Shown here piece after piece: positions 1-5,867 of a DNA stretch of 7,129 bases. The stretch is from Gemmatimonadota bacterium. GTDB taxonomy: Bacteria; Gemmatimonadota; Gemmatimonadetes; Gemmatimonadales; Gemmatimonadaceae. The translations under genes and the position numbers were made by a program. The DNA lies in NCBI GenBank assembly GCA_029884515.1, contig JAOUHR010000092.1, forward strand, positions 1-7,129, read 5' to 3'. Below the pieces are notes generated by a model. It was given only the letters and a program-made list of their open reading frames with translations. It did not search any database and was not told where the DNA came from. Position 1 is the first letter of the stretch; each line of letters starts with the position of its first letter.

Positions 1-10
1 GGCCGACTTG

Positions 11-27
11 CCCCCCCCCCCCCCCCC
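11..27. repeat. Poly-C homopolymer tract (17 C)
   Basis: An uninterrupted run of 17 C residues lies close to the left edge, about 190 nt upstream of the lipoprotein start. Runs of this length are rare by chance even in GC-rich DNA and are prone to slippage in replication and to miscounting in sequencing. No convincing reading frame crosses it, so it does not visibly control a gene. It could be a real slippage-prone tract or an assembly or sequencing artefact; the sequence alone cannot tell. Confidence 0.9.
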
Positions 28-205
28 GCCGGTGCGCCACCGCGAGCGCCAGGAGGGCAGTCGACGTCCGGTCCCGTCAGGCCATTCCTGCCGGTGCTCG
101 CCGACCGGCCGTGCCCAGATCGTGACAGTGCCAGTGGCGGTTCTGCCCGGGTTGGCACACCTTCGTTCACTCTCCGAGCATGCGCGACGAGGACATCGGT
201 ACCCT

Positions 206-211
206 GGGAGG
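206..211 (+). promoter_or_regulatory. Shine-Dalgarno sequence for the SH3 lipoprotein
   Basis: GGGAGG lies 5 nt before the ATG at 217. It decides the start: the same frame is open back to an ATG at 94, but that would add 41 residues before a clear lipoprotein signal peptide. Confidence 0.75.
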
Positions 212-216
212 CCACC

Positions 217-975
217 ATGCGGCTCAATCGACTCATCGCGGTGATGGCGCTCGCGTCGGCCTGCGCGAAGCCGGCACCGCCCGCGGCCGCGCCTGCCCCC
301 GTGGTCGCGGCGCCCCCGGCTGCCCCGCCGGCGCCCGTGGCGGCCGAGACCGTGACCGTGCGGGACGCGACGCTCGAGCGCGAGGCTGCGCAGTTGCGCA
401 TGGAGCTGCTCGAACGCTCGGCGCAACTCGCCGACGCGGAGCGTCGTTACGAGGAGGCGACCACCGAGGTGGTGCGCGCCATGGCGCGGCTGCGCAGCCT
501 GGCGACACGGGCGGAGGCCGCGTCGGCGATCGCTGAGGCCGAGGTCACCTTGCGGCAGCTGCGTGGGCGTTCCGGGCAGCAGGTGCCACCCGAGGTGCAG
601 AAGGCAGACGCGTCCCTGAAATCGGCGAGCAGGACGTTCGACGAAGGGAACTACGCCGGCGCCGTCTACCTCGCCACGGAAGCGAAGCGCGCCGCGACGC
701 TCGGGCGCGGCCGGATCGCCGAGTCCGGGCAGGGCGCGCGCGCCGGCGAGTCGTCTTTCGCGGTGCCCGTGCCGCTCTCCACCACCACCCGCACCAACCT
801 GCGTGCCGGACCGAGCATCTCCAGCGCGATCGTCACGACCGTGGACGCCGGGACGGCGCTCACGGGACTGGCATACGCACAGGAGTGGGTCCGCGTCACG
901 CTCGATGACGGACGCACGGCCTGGGTGCACCAGGCTCTGGTGAAGGGTACGGTGTCCGGCGCACCGGAGCGCTAG
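217..975 (+). CDS. Lipoprotein with coiled coil and C-terminal bacterial SH3 domain
   Basis: The 252-residue product starts MRLNRLIAVMALASACAK, a short lipoprotein-type signal with the probable lipidated cysteine at residue 16. The lipobox (A-S-A-C) is weak at position -3. An Ala/Pro-rich linker follows (about 17-43), then a charged heptad-like helix with likely coiled coil (about 50-110). A second helical part (about 110-165) with evenly spaced alanines and a 'GNYAGAVYLATEAKRAA' motif resembles the DUF4398 helical family. Residues about 186-244 form a bacterial SH3 (SH3_3-like) domain: 'TNLRAGPS', 'EWVRVTLDDGRTAWV'. Such domains usually bind cell-wall peptides, so an envelope-anchored role is inferred; the target is unknown. 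It stands alone on its strand and ends tail to tail with the diguanylate cyclase gene, sharing stop-codon bases with it. Confidence 0.85.
   Translation: MRLNRLIAVMALASACAKPAPPAAAPAPVVAAPPAAPPAPVAAETVTVRDATLEREAAQLRMELLERSAQLADAERRYEEATTEVVRAMARLRSLATRAEAASAIAEAEVTLRQLRGRSGQQVPPEVQKADASLKSASRTFDEGNYAGAVYLATEAKRAATLGRGRIAESGQGARAGESSFAVPVPLSTTTRTNLRAGPSISSAIVTTVDAGTALTGLAYAQEWVRVTLDDGRTAWVHQALVKGTVSGAPER
972..975. other. Shared CTAG: overlapping stop codons of two convergent genes
   Basis: The palindrome CTAG provides TAG at 973-975 for the plus-strand lipoprotein gene and TAG at 974-972 for the minus-strand diguanylate cyclase gene. There is no intergenic space and no room for a terminator between them, so the transcripts must run into each other's coding sequence. 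Confidence 0.95.
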
Positions 976-2708
976 CGCTTCTTCCCGGCCGACTTCGCGC
1001 CCGCGCTGCTCACGCGGTTCCGTCCGGCGGTCTTCGACGCGTAGAGCGCCTTGTCCGCGGCGGTGATGAGCGCGTCGGGCGTCGTGGCATCGTCCGGGAA
1101 CACCGCGTATCCGATCGACACCGTGACCACGACCTCCTCCGCGCCCTCGACCGGCGCGAAGCGGTCCTTCTCGGCGCCGGCGCGGATGCGCTCGGCCACA
1201 CGTGCCGCCTCAGCGGCCGGCGTCTCGGGCAGGATCACGAGGAACTCCTCGCCGCCGTAGCGTGCCACGGTGTCGAGTTCCCGCACCGCAGCACGCATGG
1301 TCTCCGCGAGCCGCTTCAATACGGCGTCGCCGGCCTGGTGGCCGTGCGTATCGTTGAACTGCTTGAAGTGGTCCACGTCCAGCATGAGGATCGCGGCGTG
1401 GTGCTCCTGCCGGGCGCTGCGCACGAGTTCCCGCCCGAGTTCGGAGGTGAGGTGGCGGCGATTCGCGAGACCCGTGAGCTCGTCGGTCACCGAGAGCCGC
1501 TCGAGCTCGTCCCGACCGCTCCGGAGGCGGCCCACCATCTCGTTGAATACGCCCGCGAGGTGCGTCAGCTCGCTGCCACCGGAGGGCGGGACCCCCACCT
1601 CGAGATCGCCGCTCGCCACCCGAGTGGCCGCGAGGGAGAGCCGTTCGAGCGGCCGGACGATCAGGAGACCGAGCCCGTAGGCCAGCGAGCCGACGATCAG
1701 CACGAGGACGAGGAGCAACAGCACCGTGGCGTTCCTGAGCCGAGAGATCTCCGCGAAGGCAAGGTCCGACGGAGCCTCCGCGATGGCGACCCAACCAGTG
1801 CCGCTGATCTCCTCGCGGACCCCGAGCACCGTGAGGCCGTCGGGCGCCTCGTACGTGACGGCGAGGCTGTCGGGTCCGCCGAGGCGCCCCATCGTCGCCG
1901 CGTCGTAGGCGGAGAAGGTCGGCGGGGTGCCGCCCGCCGACGGGTCCGCGGACGAGGCGATCACGACGCCGTCGGGGCGCACGATCAGCAGGCGGAGCGC
2001 CGAACCCGCCAATGGACCGTGGAGATCGAGGGTGAGTCGCTCGAGGTTGAGGCGTGCCCCGAGGACGCCCAAGAAGCGGCTCGTCGCGCCGCTGACGATC
2101 GGGAGTGCGACCTCGATCGTCGCGGCGAGGCCCGAGTCCCTCGGCATGGGCTCGCCAAGCACCACGTCCCCTTGCCTCGACCGGGACATCCAGGCGCCGG
2201 GCAGGTGCAGCCGCCCTTCGCCATCGCCGACGCTCGCGACCGTGCGCTCGTCCGGGGTCACCACCATCAGTTCATCGATGTCGATGAACCTCTCCTTCAG
2301 CGACGAGAGGTAGTCGAGGAGGCGCTGCCGTGTCTGCGGTGACGTGCGTTCCAGGTTCTCGAACACCGCGTACGACGTCGCGAACGTCTTCAGGTCCGAC
2401 TGCTGCTCCCGCAGCCATAATGAGACCTCCCGCACCGTGGTCATGCTCAGGGTGGAGAGTTGCTCGTCCACCCTCGCCTCGACGGCGCGCTTGTTCTGCC
2501 GGTAGGAGAGGTATCCCATGGCGAGCGTGGGCAGCACCGTCGCCACCAGCGCGAGCGTGAGGATCGTCGTCCGGACGGTGTCGAGCCCGAACGCGTGCAG
2601 CACCCGCCCGACCCGGGTCTCCCAGATGTCGAGCAGGATGGCGGTGGAGAAGATCCCCGTGGTCCGTTTCACGTGGGGAATCTGCGGGTGGTCGGGGCGC
2701 ACTGCCAA
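972..2708 (-). CDS. Membrane-bound diguanylate cyclase (CACHE-like sensor, HAMP, GGDEF)
   Basis: The enzyme would make cyclic di-GMP from two GTP at the inner membrane. In the 578-residue frame, TM1 is at about 45-66 and an extracytoplasmic region at about 67-325 resembles a dCACHE sensor ('RFLGVLGARLNLERL', 'LLIVRPDGVVIASS'). TM2 is at about 327-350, HAMP at about 351-403 and GGDEF at about 404-567. The catalytic motif is GGEEF (485-489), with 'LDVDHFKQFND' (443-453) for metal and nucleotide binding. An I-site RELD (476-479) sits five residues before GGEEF, so product inhibition is expected. The start is uncertain: TTG at 2708 gives the longest frame but has no Shine-Dalgarno. GTG codons at 2702, 2672 and 2603 are alternatives and all keep TM1. 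It lies 28 nt downstream of the acetamidase gene on the same strand, probably cotranscribed. No EAL or HD-GYP domain is present. Confidence 0.95.
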   Translation of the reverse strand: MAVRPDHPQIPHVKRTTGIFSTAILLDIWETRVGRVLHAFGLDTVRTTILTLALVATVLPTLAMGYLSYRQNKRAVEARVDEQLSTLSMTTVREVSLWLREQQSDLKTFATSYAVFENLERTSPQTRQRLLDYLSSLKERFIDIDELMVVTPDERTVASVGDGEGRLHLPGAWMSRSRQGDVVLGEPMPRDSGLAATIEVALPIVSGATSRFLGVLGARLNLERLTLDLHGPLAGSALRLLIVRPDGVVIASSADPSAGGTPPTFSAYDAATMGRLGGPDSLAVTYEAPDGLTVLGVREEISGTGWVAIAEAPSDLAFAEISRLRNATVLLLLVLVLIVGSLAYGLGLLIVRPLERLSLAATRVASGDLEVGVPPSGGSELTHLAGVFNEMVGRLRSGRDELERLSVTDELTGLANRRHLTSELGRELVRSARQEHHAAILMLDVDHFKQFNDTHGHQAGDAVLKRLAETMRAAVRELDTVARYGGEEFLVILPETPAAEAARVAERIRAGAEKDRFAPVEGAEEVVVTVSIGYAVFPDDATTPDALITAADKALYASKTAGRNRVSSAGAKSAGKKR

Positions 2709-2736
2709 GGGGCGCGCGTGGCGGCTCGTCGGGTGG

Positions 2737-3822
2737 TCAGCGTGACCGGCCGAGGTACGACTTCGCGATCATCATGTGCACCCCGACGTTCCCGTCCACC
2801 AGCTGGGTGATGTGCAGATCGGCGGCCATCGACGCCGCCTGGTACGCCTCGGTGCGCGTGATCCCCTTGGTCTCGACGAGGAACAGCACCATCTGGCTGA
2901 TGGCGGTGCGAGTGGCGACCACCAGCGACGTGTCGGCGCCCATGGTGATCCAGTGGGTCGGCGTCTCGATCCGCGGCCACTCCAGCCGGAGGTCCTTGCG
3001 CACGATCACCTGGATCCGGCCCGTGAGGTTCGTCTCGATCGCGGTCTGGTCCACCTCGCCGTCGCCCTGCGCGGCGTGGCCGTCGCCGAGTGCGAGGAGC
3101 GCCCCTGGGGCGAACACCGGCACGAAGAGCGTGGTGCCCGCGACGAGCTCCTTGTTGTCCATGTTGCCCGCGTGCCGGTGCGGCGGATTGCTGCTCACGC
3201 GGCCGAGCGCCGCGTCGGGCGCGACGCCGATGCTGCCCCAGAAGGGGCGCAGCGGGACGGTGATGCCCGGCGCGACCTCGGCGGTCATCCGTTCGCGGTC
3301 GAGGTGGATCAGGCGTGACGCGCCACCGCGGGCGACCGTGGCCGCGCTTCCCGACGCGCGCGCGACGCTGTCCGCGACGGATACGCAGAACTCGCGCATG
3401 AAGCCGCTGCACCCGTTGTAGCCGTAGGGCAGGGGGAGGTTGATCGAGAGGATGCGCACCTCGAGCACGTCGCCGGGCTCGGCGCCCGTGACGAAGATCG
3501 GGCCGGTGAGGATGTGCCCGCCAGGACCGCGCCGGTCGCCCGTCACCTGTTCCACGATGTCACGCAGGTTCTGCGGGATGTCCGCGGGTGTGACGCCCAT
3601 CCGCTCCAGGCCGGCGGGCGAGTTGGTGAGCATCGTCTCCACCTCGACGATGTCGCCCGAGCTGATCGTCAGCACGGGCTTCGCCTCGGACCAGTAGTAG
3701 CCGTAGGCGACGGTGCTGGGTGTGGCGGGGAGCCTGTGCACCTGCTGACCGCCCGCCGAGGTGCCGGTGAGGGCCGCTACGGCGAAGGACGCGAGGAGAG
3801 CCGGAGTGGAACGCTTGAGCAT
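2737..3822 (-). CDS. Exported acetamidase/formamidase-family hydrolase
   Basis: The 361-residue protein belongs to the FmdA/AmdA family (PF03069), whose characterised members hydrolyse formamide or acetamide to ammonia and the acid. Conserved blocks are visible in order: 'HILTGPIFVTGAEPGD' (103-118), 'PFWGSIGVAP' (193-202), 'PHRHAGNMDNKEL' (214-226), 'GDGHAAQGDGEV' (246-257) and 'GNVGVHMMIAKSYL' (344-357). The N-terminus (MLKRS, hydrophobic 6-19, likely cleavage after T-S-A at 23) is a Sec-type signal peptide, unlike the classical cytoplasmic amidases, so a periplasmic or secreted enzyme is expected. The substrate cannot be read from sequence; a different small amide is possible. The ATG at 3822 fits the signal peptide but has only a weak ribosome site. 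The gene diverges from the acetyltransferase and leads into the diguanylate cyclase gene. Confidence 0.9.
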   Translation of the reverse strand: MLKRSTPALLASFAVAALTGTSAGGQQVHRLPATPSTVAYGYYWSEAKPVLTISSGDIVEVETMLTNSPAGLERMGVTPADIPQNLRDIVEQVTGDRRGPGGHILTGPIFVTGAEPGDVLEVRILSINLPLPYGYNGCSGFMREFCVSVADSVARASGSAATVARGGASRLIHLDRERMTAEVAPGITVPLRPFWGSIGVAPDAALGRVSSNPPHRHAGNMDNKELVAGTTLFVPVFAPGALLALGDGHAAQGDGEVDQTAIETNLTGRIQVIVRKDLRLEWPRIETPTHWITMGADTSLVVATRTAISQMVLFLVETKGITRTEAYQAASMAADLHITQLVDGNVGVHMMIAKSYLGRSR

Positions 3823-3858
3823 CGGACCGCTCGGGTTTGGGGTGGCCGGTCGGGGAAG

Positions 3859-3876
3859 CGCACGGGGCGCCGTGCG
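3859..3876. repeat. Inverted repeat in the acetamidase/acetyltransferase divergent gap
   Basis: A 7-bp perfect stem (CGCACGG, 3859-3865; CCGTGCG, 3870-3876) encloses a GGCG loop. It lies 37-54 nt upstream of the acetamidase ATG, in the 153-nt gap between divergent genes. It could be an operator or a leader hairpin. A palindrome GCGATCGC (3874-3881) overlaps its right arm. Short GC dyads are common in DNA of this composition, so function is unproven. Confidence 0.35.
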
Positions 3877-3975
3877 ATCGCGAAATGTAGTACGCCCTCG
3901 CGTCCGGGCGGCTCGGCCTCTCTATTTCTCCTCGCGTCGTGCCCGCCAGTCCACATCCTCGCCCTGCCCGAGCGC

Positions 3976-4509
3976 GTGACCCTCTTCGTCCCTGCGATCC
4001 AGCGCGTCACCGCCGAGGCCGCACGTTCGTTGGTGCCACCGCTGGTCGAGCTCCTGCGCGACGCCGTGAGCGACGGCGCCTCCGTCGGCTTCCTCCACCC
4101 GATTCCGGACGCCGTGGCGCGCCGCTACTGGGACGAGGTGATCGCCGACGTGGCGGCGGGCAGCCGCGTGCTCCTGGTCGCTTCGCTCGACGGCGCCGTG
4201 GTGGGCAGCGCCCAACTCGGCCTCTGCGCGAAGCCGAACGGCGTGCATCGCGCAGAGGTGCAGAAAGTGCTCGTCCACACACGCGCGCGTCGCCACGGGC
4301 TCGGGACCGCGCTCATGGCACGGCTCGAGGAGGAGGCCCGCGCCGAGGGGCGTACGCTGCTTCACCTCGACACGCAGCCTGAGCGCGCGGCCGAGTGGAT
4401 GTATGTACGGCTCGGTTGGATATGGGCGGGGGAGATCCCCGCGTACGCGAGAACGCCGGATGGTGGACTGCACTCGACGATCTTCTATTACAAGCTCCTC
4501 CACCCATGA
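3976..4509 (+). CDS. GNAT N-acetyltransferase, tabtoxin-resistance-protein-like
   Basis: The 177-residue protein is a GCN5-related acetyltransferase that would transfer acetyl from acetyl-CoA to an amine. The acetyl-CoA loop R-R-H-G-L-G is at 105-110 after strand 'AEVQKVLVH' (93-101). Blocks 'GASVGFL' (34-40), 'AQLGLCAKPNGVHRAEVQK' (79-97), 'LLHLDT' (128-133) and 'PDGGLHSTIFYYK' (161-173) match, from memory, the layout and length of the Pseudomonas syringae tabtoxin-resistance acetyltransferase TTR. The substrate here is unknown, since few relatives are characterised. The start is GTG at 3976: no ATG, GTG or TTG lies in frame between it and the divergent gene, although the frame stays open further upstream across it. 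No good Shine-Dalgarno is visible. It converges on the cation transporter gene, 84 nt apart, with only a weak 5-bp hairpin (4547-4560) between. Confidence 0.9.
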   Translation: MTLFVPAIQRVTAEAARSLVPPLVELLRDAVSDGASVGFLHPIPDAVARRYWDEVIADVAAGSRVLLVASLDGAVVGSAQLGLCAKPNGVHRAEVQKVLVHTRARRHGLGTALMARLEEEARAEGRTLLHLDTQPERAAEWMYVRLGWIWAGEIPAYARTPDGGLHSTIFYYKLLHP

Positions 4510-4593
4510 GGCGATCGGCATGCGCTGCGACACCGGAGATCACCCTGGTCCCAACGGACCGTGAGCTGCCAGCGCGAGCCCGATCCCACCACC

Positions 4594-5241
4594 TCAGTCG
4601 AAGAGCAGCGGCGCCGCACAGTCCGCACACACCGTCCGCCCCCGCACCGCCTCCGCTCCTTCCCACGCGATCAGCGGCACCATCGCCAACCCGGCGACCG
4701 GATCGGCCCACCACCAGCCGAAAGCGGCGTTGAGGCTGAGCCCTGCGAGCAGGATCGCCGAGAGATAGGTGCAGATCTCCGTCTGCCGCGCCTCCGCCGT
4801 CAGCGCGCGACTCCCGAGCTGGGCCGCCACGCGACGCTTGGCGCGCGCCAGCAGCGGCATCACCACCAGCGAGCCCGCGGCCACGGCGATGCCCAGCGGC
4901 GAATCGGACGGCTCCTTGCGCAGCAGCAGGGCGCGGAGCGCGTCCACGAAGACGTACGCGGCGAGGAGCACGAAGCAGGTGCCGATGACTCGCAGCGCGA
5001 GACGCTCTGAGCGCTCGCGTTCGGCGTGCGTCGTGTCGGCTCGCAGGCGCCAGACGCCGGCCAGGCTGCTCGTCACCTCGAGCACGCTGTCGAGACCGAA
5101 CCCGACGAGCGCGATCGAGCCTGCGAACAGGCCGGCGCCCACCGAGAGCACCGCCTCGAGGCTGTTGTAGGCGATCGTTGCGACGGCGAGCCGCTGCCCA
5201 CGGCGCACGGCGTCGGCACGCGTGAAGGGGGCGCTGGACAC
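4594..5241 (-). CDS. Compact CDF-like cation transporter with C-terminal CxxC
   Basis: The 215-residue membrane protein has six likely helices (about 17-37, 43-63, 82-106, 116-131, 157-174, 179-196) and resembles the transmembrane domain of the cation diffusion facilitator family, which exports Zn2+ and other divalent metals by proton antiport. 'GSIALVGFGLDSVLEV' (41-56) corresponds to TM2 with D51 and E55 at the usual metal positions. In TM5 the usual HxxxD appears as E155-xxx-Y159, and 'WWWADPVAGL' (176-185) is the conserved DP block of TM6. The cytoplasmic C-terminal domain of classical CDF proteins is missing; the protein ends in a short tail with C205-A-D-C208. Transported ion is unknown. 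The start is GTG at 5241 with no Shine-Dalgarno, but with a -10-like TATCTT seven bases upstream, suggesting a leaderless transcript. It is a single gene, divergent from the DinB-VOC pair. Confidence 0.88.
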   Translation of the reverse strand: MSSAPFTRADAVRRGQRLAVATIAYNSLEAVLSVGAGLFAGSIALVGFGLDSVLEVTSSLAGVWRLRADTTHAERERSERLALRVIGTCFVLLAAYVFVDALRALLLRKEPSDSPLGIAVAAGSLVVMPLLARAKRRVAAQLGSRALTAEARQTEICTYLSAILLAGLSLNAAFGWWWADPVAGLAMVPLIAWEGAEAVRGRTVCADCAAPLLFD

Positions 5242-5247
5242 ACGGGA

Positions 5248-5253
5248 AAGATA
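5248..5253 (-). promoter_or_regulatory. Candidate -10 element for leaderless transporter mRNA
   Basis: On the minus strand TATCTT is followed by six bases and then the GTG start at 5241, placing transcription start at or next to the first base of the gene. No good -35 hexamer lies 15-18 bp upstream. A 12-bp perfect palindrome GCGCCCGGGCGC (5256-5267) lies just upstream of the -10, where a regulator could bind. The same GCTATCTT string recurs upstream of the second DinB gene. Confidence 0.5.
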
Positions 5254-5300
5254 GCGCGCCCGGGCGCACCAACGGGCGCGAGGGAGTCACGACAGGAGGC

Positions 5301-5325
5301 GGCGCGGCGCTTGCGGCGCCGCGCC
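5301..5325. repeat. 10-bp GC-only inverted repeat upstream of the DinB-VOC unit
   Basis: GGCGCGGCGC (5301-5310) and GCGCCGCGCC (5316-5325) are perfectly complementary around a TTGCG loop. The element ends 38 nt before the DinB ATG and lies about 60 nt upstream of the transporter start on the other strand. No gene reads into it from either side, so it is not an ordinary terminator. It could be an operator for the divergent promoters or a leader hairpin. Confidence 0.55.
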
Positions 5326-5351
5326 CTCGCCGCATCATTCCACGCATCCTC

Positions 5352-5357
5352 GAGGAG
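5352..5357 (+). promoter_or_regulatory. Shine-Dalgarno sequence for the first DinB gene
   Basis: GAGGAG sits 6 nt before the ATG at 5364. It is one of only two good ribosome sites in the window and fixes this start. Confidence 0.8.
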
Positions 5358-5363
5358 CTCTCC

Positions 5364-5867
5364 ATGCACTATGCCGATGATCTCGTGTACACCGTCCGTC
5401 GATCGGCGACGCACCTTCGCCGCGTGTCCGAGACGGACGCCGCCCGGCGCCCAGGGCCCACCGCGTGGTCGCCGAAGGAGATCATCGGGCACCTCATCGA
5501 CTCGGCGTCGAACAACCATCAGCGCTTCGTCCGCGCGGCCTGGCAGGACGACCTCGTCTTCCTTGGCTACGAGCAGGACGCGTGGGTGTCGAGGCAGCAG
5601 TACCAGGAAGCTCCCTGGGCCGAGTTGCTCGACCTGTGGCTCGCATTCAACCTCCATATCAGCCGGGTGATGCGCGCGGTGCCCGAGTCCGTCCGCCTGC
5701 GGGCGCACGACCGGCACAACCTCGACGACCTCGCGTCGCGGGCGCCGGGCCCCGGCCAGCCGGCCACCCTCGATTACTTCATGGACGACTACGTCTTCCA
5801 CCTGAAGCATCATCTGCATCAACTCGAGGCCCTGGGCGTGCTCCCGTCCGGCGTCGCCGATGGTTGA
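5364..5867 (+). CDS. DinB/YfiT-like putative metalloprotein
   Basis: The 167-residue protein has the DinB_2 four-helix-bundle pattern. 'WSPKEIIGHLIDSASNNHQRF' begins at residue 35, with H43 the first metal ligand, and 'DDYVFHLKHHLHQL' (141-154) supplies H146 and H150 as HxxxH, completing the usual three-histidine site. The superfamily includes bacillithiol transferases such as BstA/YfiT and mycothiol-dependent enzymes, and many uncharacterised members; despite the name it is not the DNA polymerase DinB. Which thiol or substrate is used here cannot be told. The ATG has a good ribosome site. The last 8 nt overlap the start of the VOC gene, so the two are almost certainly translated from one mRNA. 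A weak promoter candidate (TTGCGG 5311-5316, CATCAT 5333-5338) lies upstream, overlapping the GC inverted repeat. Confidence 0.9.
   Translation: MHYADDLVYTVRRSATHLRRVSETDAARRPGPTAWSPKEIIGHLIDSASNNHQRFVRAAWQDDLVFLGYEQDAWVSRQQYQEAPWAELLDLWLAFNLHISRVMRAVPESVRLRAHDRHNLDDLASRAPGPGQPATLDYFMDDYVFHLKHHLHQLEALGVLPSGVADG

Noticed and set aside
152..170. TTGGCAC followed by TTC, looking like a sigma-54 or -35 element
   Set aside because: The -12 GC is absent at the required spacing, and no -10 hexamer fits for sigma-70.
94..216. 41-residue extension of the SH3 lipoprotein
   Set aside because: It would bury the lipoprotein signal peptide, and the internal ATG at 217 has a good Shine-Dalgarno.
1338..2342. 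Plus-strand open frame of 334 codons
   Set aside because: It lies entirely antisense to the diguanylate cyclase and its product is low-complexity Arg/Glu/Ala-rich with no domain.
3514..3975. N-terminal extension of the acetyltransferase frame
   Set aside because: It would run antisense across the acetamidase N-terminus; the family homology and usual length begin at GTG 3976.
4547..4560. GGTCC-CAAC-GGACC hairpin between convergent acetyltransferase and transporter genes
   Set aside because: Only a 5-bp stem and no T-run, so too weak to call a terminator.
4313..5365. Minus-strand open frame of 350 codons
   Set aside because: It overlaps the transporter gene in another frame and the acetyltransferase antisense, and its product is an Arg/Ala-rich artefact of GC-rich codons.
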